From Chlorobiaceae bacterium (GTDB lineage Bacteria; Bacteroidota; Chlorobiia; Chlorobiales; Chlorobiaceae): a stretch of 64,000 bases of DNA. The position numbers and the translations under genes are program-made. Below the pieces are notes generated by a model. That model did not search any database, had not been told where the DNA came from, and saw only the letters and a list, made by a program, of their open reading frames with translations. Numbering within the stretch: position 1 is the first letter of the stretch; the number at the start of each line of letters is the position of its first letter. Location of the stretch: positions 248,001 through 312,000 of the forward strand of contig JAAXWQ010000001.1 in NCBI GenBank assembly GCA_013335115.1, written 5' to 3'. Positions 27,775 to 35,885 of the stretch are shown here, one piece after another.

Positions 27775-28701
27775 TTGAAACATCTTACGGGATTATACGG
27801 GGTTTCGGCGGAATCACTCGGAGATCTCCTCGACCTGGCTGCCAGCTACCGTGCAGGCCTTAAGGAAGCCAAACCGGCCTTCCTGCCGGTGCTTGCCAAC
27901 CGCCGTATCGCGCTGGTCTTCTTCGAAAATTCCACCCGTACCCGGTTTTCGTTCGAACTCGCCGCACGGAACCTCGGCGCCAGTACGCTCAGTTTTGCGG
28001 CCGCATCGAGCAGCGTCAGCAAGGGCGAGACCCTTTCGGACACTATCAGGAACCTCGAAGCCATGCAGGTCGACGCCTTCGTGCTGCGCCACCCCTCGTC
28101 GGGAGCCGCAGAGTTCGTCGCCTCGCTGACCGGCCGGCCGGTAGTCAACGCCGGCGACGGCACGCACGAACACCCGACCCAGGCGCTGCTCGACATCCTC
28201 ACGTTGAGGGAATATTTCGGCAAGGTGGAGGGGATCAGGGTCATGATCCTCGGTGATATCCTGCACAGTCGCGTGGCCCGCTCGAACATCTTCGGGCTGA
28301 AGACCCTCGGCGCTGAAATTGCCGTCTGCGGCCCGTCGACACTCCTGCCCGGGGGTATCAACGACATGGGTATCAAAGTCTTCACGAAGCTCGACGAGGC
28401 GATCGCCTGGGCAGATGCGGCCATCGTCCTGCGCCTCCAGCTCGAACGCGCGACCGGCGGCTACATCCCCTCCCTGCAGGAGTACTCGGCATCGTACGGC
28501 CTGACCGATGAAAAGCTCGACCGCCTGCGCAAGCACCTTCCAGTCCTCCACCCGGGGCCGATCAACCGGGAGATCGAAATATCGAACAACGTGGCCGACC
28601 GCATCCAGCCCCCCGGATATTCGAGCAGCATGCTCATGGAGCAGGTGACCAACGGCGTGGCGGTCCGCATGGCCGTCCTCCACAGCCTCCTCGGAGGCTG
28701 A
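27775..28701 (+). CDS. pyrB: Aspartate carbamoyltransferase catalytic subunit
   Basis: Condenses carbamoyl phosphate with aspartate in pyrimidine synthesis. The protein is 308 residues from the TTG at 27775, which gives KHLTGLYGVSAESL, the family start; an in-frame ATG at 27703 would add 24 residues reaching the REP-like hairpin. Motifs are FFENSTRTRFSFELAA (carbamoyl phosphate site), RHPSSGAAEF, NAGDGTHEHPTQALLDI, LGDILHSRVARSNI and HPGPINREIEISNNVAD. AT-rich sequence at 27715-27735 could hold its promoter. No pyrI follows. The outer-membrane protein gene starts 37 bp downstream. Confidence 0.95.
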   Translation: MKHLTGLYGVSAESLGDLLDLAASYRAGLKEAKPAFLPVLANRRIALVFFENSTRTRFSFELAARNLGASTLSFAAASSSVSKGETLSDTIRNLEAMQVDAFVLRHPSSGAAEFVASLTGRPVVNAGDGTHEHPTQALLDILTLREYFGKVEGIRVMILGDILHSRVARSNIFGLKTLGAEIAVCGPSTLLPGGINDMGIKVFTKLDEAIAWADAAIVLRLQLERATGGYIPSLQEYSASYGLTDEKLDRLRKHLPVLHPGPINREIEISNNVADRIQPPGYSSSMLMEQVTNGVAVRMAVLHSLLGG

Positions 28702-28738
28702 CCGGTCCGACAACCAACAACCACAACGACCCGACACC

Positions 28739-29623
28739 ATGAACCTTCGCCGCCACCCCCTGCTCAAAGCCGCGCTGCTTGCCTGCGTGACCGCGTTCGC
28801 GCCAGCCTGTCAGGCCATGGCCGAATCCGCGATCCATGCGACCCTCGACACGCTGTTCGAACCGCTGCTGGCCGATCCGACCTACCCGCACATCGCCGTC
28901 ATGGGCAAGCTCGACAAAAAAGAGGTGCAGCTCGACATCGGCGCACCGGTCGACCTCTACCAGGACCGCGACCGCAACTTCGCCGTCGGCGTCGATTTCG
29001 GCACCTGGTCGCTGCTCAGGCGCAACGACGACTTCAAGTTCCCGGTCGACGCCATCGACTACCTCTTCGGCGTCAATGCGACCTGGAAACGCAAGCTCGA
29101 CGACTTCGTGCTGCCGTTCAACACCATGAGCACCAAACTGCGCATCAGCCACATCTCGGCGCACTTCGAAGACGGCCATTACGACGAGGCAACAAATGCA
29201 TGGCTCCACCCGGAAGAGGCGCCGCAGGGAAAAATCCCCTTTACCTACAGCCGCGAGTTCATCAACCTCACCACCGCCCTGAGTGCTCCCGGAGGCAAGG
29301 TCTACCTCGGTTACCAGTATATGTTCCACACCATCCCCGGTGACATCAACCCGCACTCCATCCAGGCCGGCGCCGAAGTCGGCCTGCCCGCCAACAGCTA
29401 CCTGGCGGCCGACTTCAAGCTGCTTCCGGTATGGGACAACGTGAAGCAGAAAACTGATGCGTTCAGGGGAACCTGGAACCTGCAGGCCGGCATGCGCCTC
29501 ACCTCGATCGGCCTCGACCAGGTCAGGGTTGCCGCCAACTACTTCACCGGTATCAGCCGCCAGGGCATGTACCTCAACAAGGCAGAGACCTACACCTCGC
29601 TGGGCATGATCATCGACCTGTGA
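28739..29623 (+). CDS. Predicted outer-membrane beta-barrel protein of unknown function
   Basis: A 294-residue protein with a Sec signal peptide (basic NLRRHPLLKAALLACVTAF, cleavage likely after CQAMA at about residue 28). The rest has alternating hydrophobic residues and many aromatic ends (FAVGVDFGTWSLLRR, VYLGYQYMFHTIPGD, VRVAANYFTGISRQG), and finishes LGMIIDL, which fits a beta-barrel though the last residue is not aromatic. It resembles conserved Chlorobi outer-membrane proteins, possibly DUF1207-like, but I do not recognise a function. It may share a transcript with pyrB, 37 bp upstream. A 9-nt tandem repeat starts 6 bp after its stop codon. Confidence 0.6.
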   Translation: MNLRRHPLLKAALLACVTAFAPACQAMAESAIHATLDTLFEPLLADPTYPHIAVMGKLDKKEVQLDIGAPVDLYQDRDRNFAVGVDFGTWSLLRRNDDFKFPVDAIDYLFGVNATWKRKLDDFVLPFNTMSTKLRISHISAHFEDGHYDEATNAWLHPEEAPQGKIPFTYSREFINLTTALSAPGGKVYLGYQYMFHTIPGDINPHSIQAGAEVGLPANSYLAADFKLLPVWDNVKQKTDAFRGTWNLQAGMRLTSIGLDQVRVAANYFTGISRQGMYLNKAETYTSLGMIIDL

Positions 29624-29628
29624 AGAAA

Positions 29629-29673
29629 GAAAAAGACTAAAAGGACTGAAGCGACAGCAGGGACATCAAGGAA
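29629..29673 (+). repeat. Second five-unit 9-nt tandem repeat
   Basis: Five consecutive 9-nt units: GAAAAAGAC, TAAAAGGAC, TGAAGCGAC, AGCAGGGAC, ATCAAGGAA. The period and consensus equal those of the repeat after nifK at 15744-15788. Like that copy, it lies immediately after a stop codon. It is followed by a short AGCCTTCCGGGCACCGGGAGGCT hairpin described separately. Confidence 0.8.
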
Positions 29674-29678
29674 AAAGA

Positions 29679-29708
29679 GCCTTCCGGGCACCGGGAGGCT
29701 CTTTTGAT
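29679..29708. terminator. Hairpin terminator between the outer-membrane gene and the Nudix gene
   Basis: AAGAGCCTTCC pairs with GGGAGGCTCTT (one mismatch) around a short loop, followed by TTTGATG. It lies between two convergent genes (28739-29623 plus, 29711-30238 minus) and could terminate both. Confidence 0.7.
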
Positions 29709-29710
29709 GT

Positions 29711-30238
29711 TCAGCGCGGGGAGCTGAAATACTCGGGGCAGCGGATGTCGAAGCCATTGCGGAGCCCCTCCTCGATGTAGCCGGGCAGGAAGGGGGGATA
29801 GAGGCTGAATTCGCCGAGGGTGTCCAGCGGAAGCCACCTGGTTTCGATGATCACCTGGCGGTCGTCGGGGAACTCGGGATCCCGTCCGGTCGTGAGCGTG
29901 CCTCCCGTCACGTCGCAATGGAAGCAGAGGGTGACCGAATGGTGGCGGCTGCCCTGCTCCTGCCCAGCCTTTCCGGGATGGGGGTAGAGCAGCTCCTTGA
30001 CGAAGATCATCCCGCCGACGCTGCACTCGAGCCCGGTCTCCTCGACCATCTCCCGCCTTACCGCATCCTCGAGGGTCTCCCCTCGCTCGACCACGCCGCC
30101 GGGCAGTATCCAGTAGCTCTCCGGCATGCCCGGCTCCCCCGGGGCGAAACTGCGGTGCTCGACCATCAGGATGTGCCCGTCCTGCACGCACAGGGCGCAG
30201 ACGCGAAGATCGACGGTATTCCTCTGATACGACGGCAT
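29711..30238 (-). CDS. Nudix hydrolase
   Basis: A 175-residue Nudix-fold hydrolase. The Nudix box is complete: GGVVERGE followed seven residues later by REMVEETG, with the preceding WILPGG. Substrates of such proteins are nucleoside diphosphate derivatives; nothing here points to one. The C-terminal part (LPLDTLGEFSLYPPFLPGYIEEG) is typical of ADP-ribose-pyrophosphatase-like members. I take ATG 30238 (MPSYQRNT); ATG 30280 would add 14 residues, and neither has a clear ribosome-binding site. Transcribed divergently from the BciB-like gene through a 130-bp AT-rich gap. Confidence 0.88.
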   Translation of the reverse strand: MPSYQRNTVDLRVCALCVQDGHILMVEHRSFAPGEPGMPESYWILPGGVVERGETLEDAVRREMVEETGLECSVGGMIFVKELLYPHPGKAGQEQGSRHHSVTLCFHCDVTGGTLTTGRDPEFPDDRQVIIETRWLPLDTLGEFSLYPPFLPGYIEEGLRNGFDIRCPEYFSSPR

Positions 30239-30370
30239 AGGCAAGGGGGATTCGTTTACACAGGCAGATAGAGCAAGCATTACTTATATTATATAACATT
30301 AATAATCGCCAGCAAGGGTCCGGGCAGAACGGAATAACCCCTCGTTGTAAATCACCTACGCACACCTCAC

Positions 30371-31621
30371 ATGGAAACCCCCCGCAAAATAGCCAAGCCA
30401 AGTTTCGATGAACCGCTCTGCAGCCATTGCGGGCTCTGCATGGGCAACGCGTGGCCCGAAGAGGAGAGCCTCCGCAGCTGCGTCTTCAATACCGGCTGGC
30501 TCGGCCGGCACGAGGAGCGCCTCTTCGGACGCAGGCGCAACCCCGCGGACGAAGACGAGCTCGCCTTCGGCATCTGTCGCAGCCGCTTCAACGCACGGAT
30601 GAAAACGCCGGTCGAGGGGGCGCAGTGGGGCGGGATCATCACCAGCATCGCCGTCCGCGCCCTGGAGACCGGCCTGGTCGAAGGGGTGGTGACGCTCCAC
30701 GGCACCATGCTGCACCCGAAGGCGGCCCTGGCGAAGACCAGGTCGGAAGTGCTCGAAGGGCGCGGCAACAAGCCGGTGCTCTCCCCGACCCTGATGGCCC
30801 TGCACGCCGCATGGCGCGCCGGCCTGAAGAAGCTGCTCGTCATCGGGGCACCCTGCCATGTGCACGCGCTCAGGGACTTCCACGCATCCAGCCCCCTCCT
30901 CAGGGAGATGGAGCTCCACGTCGTGGGCATCCCCTGCACGGACAACCTTGAATCCGCCCACCTTCGCTGGGTGCTCGGCCACATCAGCAAGAGTCCGGAC
31001 ACCATCACGAGCATGGAGTTCATGCAGGACTACCGGGTGCATATCAAGCACACCGGCAAAAAAATCGAGAAAGTCCCCTTCTTCAGCCTCCCTGCCGACG
31101 TGCAACGGCCGGGTGTATTCTCATCAAGCTGCATGAGCTGCTTCGACTACGCCAACGGCCTTGCGGACATCACCGTCGGCTACTTCGGCGCGCCCTTCAG
31201 CAAGGACTGGAAAACGCAGTGGGTCATCGTGCGCACCGAAAAGGGGGATCGGCTCTTCGACCTCGTCCGTGAGGGAATCGACACCTCGCCCGAAGAGAAA
31301 GGCGGAAACGCCGTCCCGTCGGTCGAGGCATCGATGGAGGCGACCATCCGGGCCGTGCTGGACCCGGAGAGCCTTGCGGCGCGCAAAAAGCTGCCGAAAG
31401 CTGCCGGAAATGTCCTGTGCCTCATCAGCGCACTGCGGGGTCCGAAAGGCATCGAGTTCGCCCGCTACTCCATCCATATCCACGCCCTGAGGAACTACTG
31501 CTTCGTCCGGCGGCACACACCGGAAAAGTTCGACACGCTGGTACCGGAACATGTCCGCGAACTGGCAAAACGCTACCGTATCGACCGGATCTTCGACAGC
31601 CCGGAGGCCACCGAAGGATGA
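30371..31621 (+). CDS. bciB: BciB-like 3,8-divinyl chlorophyllide 8-vinyl reductase (FrhB family)
   Basis: A 416-residue flavin/iron-sulfur protein of the coenzyme F420 hydrogenase beta-subunit family. It has an N-terminal CSHCGLC cluster motif, the family segment MKTPVEGAQWGGIITSIAVRALE, APCHVHALR, GIPCTDN, and SSSCMSCFDYANGLADITVGYFG. This layout matches BciB, which reduces the 8-vinyl group of divinyl (proto)chlorophyllide with reduced ferredoxin in most green sulfur bacteria and many cyanobacteria. Related enzymes (7-hydroxymethyl chlorophyll a reductase, FrhB) share the fold, so the exact step is inferred. It stands alone, with no other pigment gene in the window. Confidence 0.8.
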   Translation: METPRKIAKPSFDEPLCSHCGLCMGNAWPEEESLRSCVFNTGWLGRHEERLFGRRRNPADEDELAFGICRSRFNARMKTPVEGAQWGGIITSIAVRALETGLVEGVVTLHGTMLHPKAALAKTRSEVLEGRGNKPVLSPTLMALHAAWRAGLKKLLVIGAPCHVHALRDFHASSPLLREMELHVVGIPCTDNLESAHLRWVLGHISKSPDTITSMEFMQDYRVHIKHTGKKIEKVPFFSLPADVQRPGVFSSSCMSCFDYANGLADITVGYFGAPFSKDWKTQWVIVRTEKGDRLFDLVREGIDTSPEEKGGNAVPSVEASMEATIRAVLDPESLAARKKLPKAAGNVLCLISALRGPKGIEFARYSIHIHALRNYCFVRRHTPEKFDTLVPEHVRELAKRYRIDRIFDSPEATEG

Positions 31622-31869
31622 GCGTCGGTGACGGCATGGGGGCCATCCGGACTACTGCATAACCAACAAGTTCTATAACCCCCAAAACAACCAAATCATC
31701 TTTTATTTGGACTAATGGATAATATTTCCTTAATTTAACGTTATCCATAACCACACTTGTTCTTTTGCATCGTTTCGTTGCCATTGAATCCCAGGCAACC
31801 GGTCGCCATAAACGGCCACGCTTTGTCTTAGCATTTCGCATCACACACAACCTAACGGAGAACAGAAAG

Positions 31870-32979
31870 ATGAAAAAAATGCTGTCCCTTGCTGCGATGT
31901 TCGCAGCACTGTCGTACGCAGCCCCCGCTTCCGCGGCACTGAACCTCAGCGGCGACGCTGGCGTCAGGCTCAGGAACGAGAGCCTGTCCGGCACGACGGT
32001 AACCCCCGCGCAGAGGGATACCAACGACCTTCTCTGGCAGTACCGTGTCCGCCTGAACGCCGCAGCCGACCTCGGCGATGGGTACTACTTCAAGGCAATG
32101 GCCACCCAGGAAAATGCTGGCGGCGGCTGGGTAACCGTATCTGCCAATGCCCAGGCCGATTACAACCTTCAGGTCTCCAACTTCTACTTCGGCCGCCAGA
32201 CTGCTGACAACGGCTATGCCATGGGCCGCCTGCCGCTGAACGCCTTCAACAACCCGATCTTCGATCTGACCCTTGTGCCGTTCATGCCGCTCGAAAACCC
32301 GGTAGCAAACGCATCAATGGATCGCGTCTACGGCCTGAACTACAACACGAAGTTCCTGTCTGGCAACCTCAGGGGAACCCTCGTTGTGCTGGACAACGCC
32401 TCAGCGAACAACACCGGCGCTGAAGGCGACGGCAAGCTCAACGACGGCTACGCAATACATCTTGCCTACACCGACAAGATTGGAGACGTAACCATCGAAC
32501 CGCAGTTCATCAGGGCAATCACCAGCGGGGATCTCGCAGGCGCCTACACCAACGTGACCCCCTGGACCACCGGCGCGAACATCACCGTACCTGCTGGCGA
32601 TGTCAAGCTCGGCTTCAGCGGCTTCTACACCCATGCCAAGAACAGCACCGTCAGCAACGTCGGCACCAGGGTTGGCGACGTGAACTACAGCGGCTATGAG
32701 TTCAGGGTAAAGGCCGAGTACGGCAACCTCCTCTGCTTCTGGGACTACAACCGCACCACGGACAAGACCCCTGGCAACGTTGCTTCCGGCGCACTTGACA
32801 ACAAGTACACCAACAACTTCGTGTGGGCATCCTACAAGATCCCGGTGCACAAGTCCGCCACAGGCAGCTTCACGATCCAGCCGACCCTCCGTTACCTGAC
32901 CAACAAGGTAGAGGGGACTGCCACGAACGTAAACAAGCAGCGCCTCCGCACGGAGCTCTGGGCTACCGTCACCTTCTAA
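31870..32979 (+). CDS. Porin-like outer-membrane protein
   Basis: A 369-residue protein with a clear signal peptide (MKKMLSLAAMFAALSYAAPASA, cleavage about residue 22) and a beta-barrel body: repeated amphipathic strands such as YRVRLNAAADLGDGYYFKA, YNLQVSNFYFGRQT and YEFRVKAEYGNLLCFWDYN, ending in LRTELWATVTF with the C-terminal Phe required for Omp85 insertion. This is the pattern of a 16-strand-type general or phosphate-type porin; the substrate cannot be read. ATG 31870 follows GGAGAACAG. A 248-bp AT-rich gap upstream suggests its own promoter, and a strong terminator follows, so it is monocistronic. Codon use looks biased as for a highly expressed gene. Confidence 0.85.
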   Translation: MKKMLSLAAMFAALSYAAPASAALNLSGDAGVRLRNESLSGTTVTPAQRDTNDLLWQYRVRLNAAADLGDGYYFKAMATQENAGGGWVTVSANAQADYNLQVSNFYFGRQTADNGYAMGRLPLNAFNNPIFDLTLVPFMPLENPVANASMDRVYGLNYNTKFLSGNLRGTLVVLDNASANNTGAEGDGKLNDGYAIHLAYTDKIGDVTIEPQFIRAITSGDLAGAYTNVTPWTTGANITVPAGDVKLGFSGFYTHAKNSTVSNVGTRVGDVNYSGYEFRVKAEYGNLLCFWDYNRTTDKTPGNVASGALDNKYTNNFVWASYKIPVHKSATGSFTIQPTLRYLTNKVEGTATNVNKQRLRTELWATVTF

Positions 32980-32994
32980 GGTTTATCCTACAAC

Positions 32995-33028
32995 CTGAAA
33001 AAGCCGCAGGAAACTGCGGCTTTTTTTT
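32995..33028 (+). terminator. Strong rho-independent terminator after the porin gene
   Basis: AAGCCGCAG (33001-33009) pairs with CTGCGGCTT (33014-33022) with a GAAA loop; three more A-T pairs extend the stem, and a run of T reaches 33028. The structure is ideal for a highly expressed single gene. Confidence 0.95.
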
Positions 33029-33412
33029 GCCCCATTCCGGCTTCGCGACGAAAATAATCAGCCAGGAAGTTTTGCGCTTTTGCTTCGTATAATTATATTA
33101 CTCTTGAAGCATATCGTTGATTTTCGCTGACCACCACCTGACACGTCGAACCGGCAAGGGTGCTCTCCCGACCCCCTGGTAATTACGGAGCGTTGTTACA
33201 GCTCTGCTCGAAGTACACTGTTCTTTACGCCGCCACCCGTCATATCGGCGGCTTTATTTCAGAAGACATACCGCAACAGCACCAGATTCCATTACCGGCC
33301 ATCCGGGTCGGCAAGGATTTCTTACCCTCTTTTGCAGAAGGCAAATGGGGGTGTTACATCGTTTTTTTCTGAAGATCACGTAGTTCAATAAACCAAAACC
33401 CAATGACTGGCT
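33029..33412. other. Intergenic region upstream of the stress protein gene
   Basis: About 380 bp without a credible gene. AT-rich sequence at 33080-33110 (TATAATTATATTACTC) could be a promoter, giving a leader of about 300 nt. A GCCGCC/GGCGGC stem at 33229-33252 followed by TTTATTT looks like a weak terminator or attenuator. A 70-codon frame at 33160-33372 has no ribosome-binding site or family resemblance and is not called. Confidence 0.4.
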
Positions 33413-33850
33413 ATGATTAAAATCAAAAAAATCATCTGCCCGGTTGACTTTTCCGAGCTGTCACGCAAGGCGATGCAGTACGCGAACGAGTTCGCACGCC
33501 TTTCGGATGCGAAGGTCTTCCTGGTAGGCGTCGTTGAAAACGACCCCACGATCAACTACTCCCACGGCCTCGAGAAGGAGGGCGCTGATGAAGAGCAGAA
33601 GCTCGCCGCCCTGATCGACGAGGAGCAGATGGCCGGCATCGTCGCCGACTATGCCATCTACGAAGGTTCCGCCGAAGAGTGCATCCTCGACTATGCGAAG
33701 CGTCAGGAAGCAGACGTCATCATCATGGGCTCGCACGGCCGCCGTGGCCTGAAGCGCATGATCCTCGGCAGCGTCGCGGAGCATGTGATCCGCCGCGCCC
33801 CCTGCCCGGTGCTCATCGTCAAGGAGAACGAACACGAGTTCATCCAGTAA
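33413..33850 (+). CDS. Universal stress protein (UspA family)
   Basis: A 145-residue single-domain Usp. It has the N-terminal strand KIKKIICPVDFSELSRKAMQYANEFA and the ATP-binding motif GSHGRRGLKRMILGSVAEHVIRRAPCPVLIV, in pieces G-x2-G-x9-GS, so it is of the nucleotide-binding type. Such proteins bind ATP/AMP and respond to stress or to membrane transporter state. It is 73 bp upstream of the MHS transporter gene and on the same strand, which suggests a shared transcript and possible regulation of the transporter (inference). Confidence 0.92.
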   Translation: MIKIKKIICPVDFSELSRKAMQYANEFARLSDAKVFLVGVVENDPTINYSHGLEKEGADEEQKLAALIDEEQMAGIVADYAIYEGSAEECILDYAKRQEADVIIMGSHGRRGLKRMILGSVAEHVIRRAPCPVLIVKENEHEFIQ

Positions 33851-33923
33851 ACCGGCAGGCTGCCCTGGCAGCAAAAGCTTTTCATCAATCAGAATTACCG
33901 TTAAATCGTCAAGGAGCAATTGT

Positions 33924-35498
33924 ATGGCACAAAATCTCTCTGCCTCCCACTCCGAAGAGGTATCCAGCACGCGGAAGGTCATTGCGGCCTCTTCCGTTGG
34001 TACCCTCATCGAGTGGTATGACTTCTATATCTTCGGTTCGCTCGCGAAGATCATCTCAGAACAGTTCTTCCCGAAAGACAACCCGACCGCAGCGTTGCTG
34101 GCGACCCTCGCCACCTTCGCCGCTGGCTTCGTGGTCCGTCCCTTCGGCGCACTCTTCTTCGGCCGCCTCGGCGACATCATCGGCCGTAAGTACACCTTCC
34201 TCGTGACGCTCGTCATCATGGGCGGTTCGACCTTCGTGATCGGCCTTGTCCCCGGCTACGCCACCATCGGCTTCTGGGCCCCGGCGATCGTCTTCGTGCT
34301 TCGACTCCTGCAGGGCCTTGCGCTTGGCGGCGAGTACGGTGGCGCGGCAACCTACGTTGCGGAGCACTCCCCCGACAACCAGCGCGGCTACTGGACGAGC
34401 TTCATCCAGACCACCGCTACCTTCGGCCTTTTCGTTTCGCTCGGCGTGATCCTGGTTGTCCGCCAGTCGCTGGGTATCGAGAAGTTCACCGAGTGGGGCT
34501 GGCGCGTGCCGTTCCTGCTCTCGATCTTCCTGGTCGCCGTCTCGGTCTTCATCCGCATGAAGATGTCCGAGTCGCCGCTGTTCGCCAAGCTGAAGAAGGA
34601 GGGCAAGACCTCCGCGAACCCGCTGGCCGAGAGCTTCCAGAAGAAGGACAACCTGAAGATGGTCCTGCTCGCCCTCCTCGGCGCCACCGCCGGCCAGGGT
34701 GTGGTGTGGTACACCGGCCAGTTCTATGCGCTCTCCTTCCTGCAGAACGCCTGTAACGTCGAGTTCGTCCAGAGCAACCTGATCATCTCGATCGCCCTGG
34801 TCATCGGCACCCCGTTCTTCGTCATCTTCGGCTCCCTCTCCGACAAGATCGGCAGGAAGTGGATCATGATGCTCGGCATGCTGATCGCCTTCGTCTCCTA
34901 CAGGCCGATCTACACCCTGATGTACGCCGACGCCAACCTGAAGAACAAGACCGAGATCACCGAACAGACCACGGTCGAAACCAAGGAAGCGGTCAAAGGT
35001 GACAACAACGTGACGACCACCGTCACCAAGAAGACTTACACCGACGGCACCACCTACAAAGAGACCAAGAAGCTGACCGTCCCGCTCGACGAGGCCAAGA
35101 AGGCAGCGCTCGCCGAAGCCGGCAAGCTGAAACCCGAGACCAAGAAGGAGACCGTCCTTTCGCAGAACATCTTCTACAAGATGATCGGCTACGTGCTAAT
35201 CCAGGTGATCTTCGTGACCATGGTCTACGGCCCGATCGCCGCATTCCTCGTGGAGCTTTTCCCGACCAGGATTCGCTACACGTCGATGTCGCTCCCTTAC
35301 CACATCGGTAACGGCGTGTTCGGCGGACTCGTACCGCTCATCTCGACCAGGCTCGTCGAAGCGACCCGTCCCGGTCCGGACCTTCCGCCGTCTGATCCGC
35401 TCGCAGGCCTCTGGTACCCGATACTGATCGCTGCCGTCAGCTTCGTGATCGGCTCGCTCTATATTTCGAACAAGCCGGCCGCGATGGACGTCGACTAA
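33924..35498 (+). CDS. MFS transporter, metabolite:H+ symporter family, with a large extra loop
   Basis: A 524-residue transporter of the MHS family (relatives of ProP, KgtP, ShiA). The N-terminal half is standard: SSVGTLIEWYDFYIFGSLA, RPFGALFFGRLGDIIGRKYTF, LRLLQGLALGGEYGGAATYVAEHSP. Between predicted TM9 and TM10, residues about 338-415 form a hydrophilic Thr/Lys/Glu-rich insertion (KTEITEQTTVETKEAVKGD ... PLDEAKKAALAEAGKL) that family members usually lack; topology would place it in the periplasm. Family substrates are organic acids, proline or betaine; none can be assigned. AAGGAG precedes ATG 33924. A two-TM protein gene follows after 26 bp. Confidence 0.85.
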   Translation: MAQNLSASHSEEVSSTRKVIAASSVGTLIEWYDFYIFGSLAKIISEQFFPKDNPTAALLATLATFAAGFVVRPFGALFFGRLGDIIGRKYTFLVTLVIMGGSTFVIGLVPGYATIGFWAPAIVFVLRLLQGLALGGEYGGAATYVAEHSPDNQRGYWTSFIQTTATFGLFVSLGVILVVRQSLGIEKFTEWGWRVPFLLSIFLVAVSVFIRMKMSESPLFAKLKKEGKTSANPLAESFQKKDNLKMVLLALLGATAGQGVVWYTGQFYALSFLQNACNVEFVQSNLIISIALVIGTPFFVIFGSLSDKIGRKWIMMLGMLIAFVSYRPIYTLMYADANLKNKTEITEQTTVETKEAVKGDNNVTTTVTKKTYTDGTTYKETKKLTVPLDEAKKAALAEAGKLKPETKKETVLSQNIFYKMIGYVLIQVIFVTMVYGPIAAFLVELFPTRIRYTSMSLPYHIGNGVFGGLVPLISTRLVEATRPGPDLPPSDPLAGLWYPILIAAVSFVIGSLYISNKPAAMDVD

Positions 35499-35524
35499 AC
35501 AGGAAACTTCAAAAAGATTACACT

Positions 35525-35749
35525 ATGTCAGCAATTCAGAAATTAATGGGTATCGTCTGGGCAGCCATGGGCGTGGGAATCATCCCGATCGCCATCAGGC
35601 AGGCCATGACCGAGATCGCAAAAAAGCCGAGTGAAGAAAACTGGATCTTCTGGTCCATCGTGCTGGTGGTGCTCATGCCCATCATCGCCTTCAGCCTGAT
35701 CACCTTCGGCGTATTCGCCCTCAAAGGGGAATACGAATCGATCGACTGA
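35525..35749 (+). CDS. Small two-TM membrane protein, probable transporter partner
   Basis: A 74-residue protein with two predicted membrane helices (about 8-25, MGIVWAAMGVGIIPIAI, and 41-66, IFWSIVLVVLMPIIAFSLITFGVFAL) joined by a polar loop (TEIAKKPSEEN). It starts 26 bp after the MHS transporter and ends at a strong terminator, so it belongs to that transcript. Small proteins like this accompany MHS transporters in some Bacteroidetes (memory; a DUF6814-like family). A role as accessory subunit is inference. Confidence 0.75.
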   Translation: MSAIQKLMGIVWAAMGVGIIPIAIRQAMTEIAKKPSEENWIFWSIVLVVLMPIIAFSLITFGVFALKGEYESID

Positions 35750-35791
35750 TCCCGGCGTAACAACTCCCACCTTTCAGGCCGATCCGTCGGC

Positions 35792-35825
35792 AGAGGCACC
35801 GTGCAATGCGGTGCCTCTTTTTTTT
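35792..35825 (+). terminator. Rho-independent terminator after the transporter operon
   Basis: AGAGGCACCG (35792-35801) pairs perfectly with CGGTGCCTCT (35809-35818) around a 7-nt loop, followed by seven more T residues. It ends the usp-transporter-small protein unit and precedes uvrC. Confidence 0.95.
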
Positions 35826-35885
35826 ACCCCCGGATTGGCTACATTCATTTTAGTGACGAGTGACGCATCAAACCACACCCCATCC

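Noticed and set aside
33160-33372. A 70-codon frame between the porin and usp genes
   Set aside because: No ribosome-binding site, no recognisable domain, and it covers a GCCGCC/GGCGGC hairpin; better seen as leader sequence.
35811-35885. Extended uvrC start at a GTG
   Set aside because: It lies inside the right arm of the preceding rho-independent terminator.
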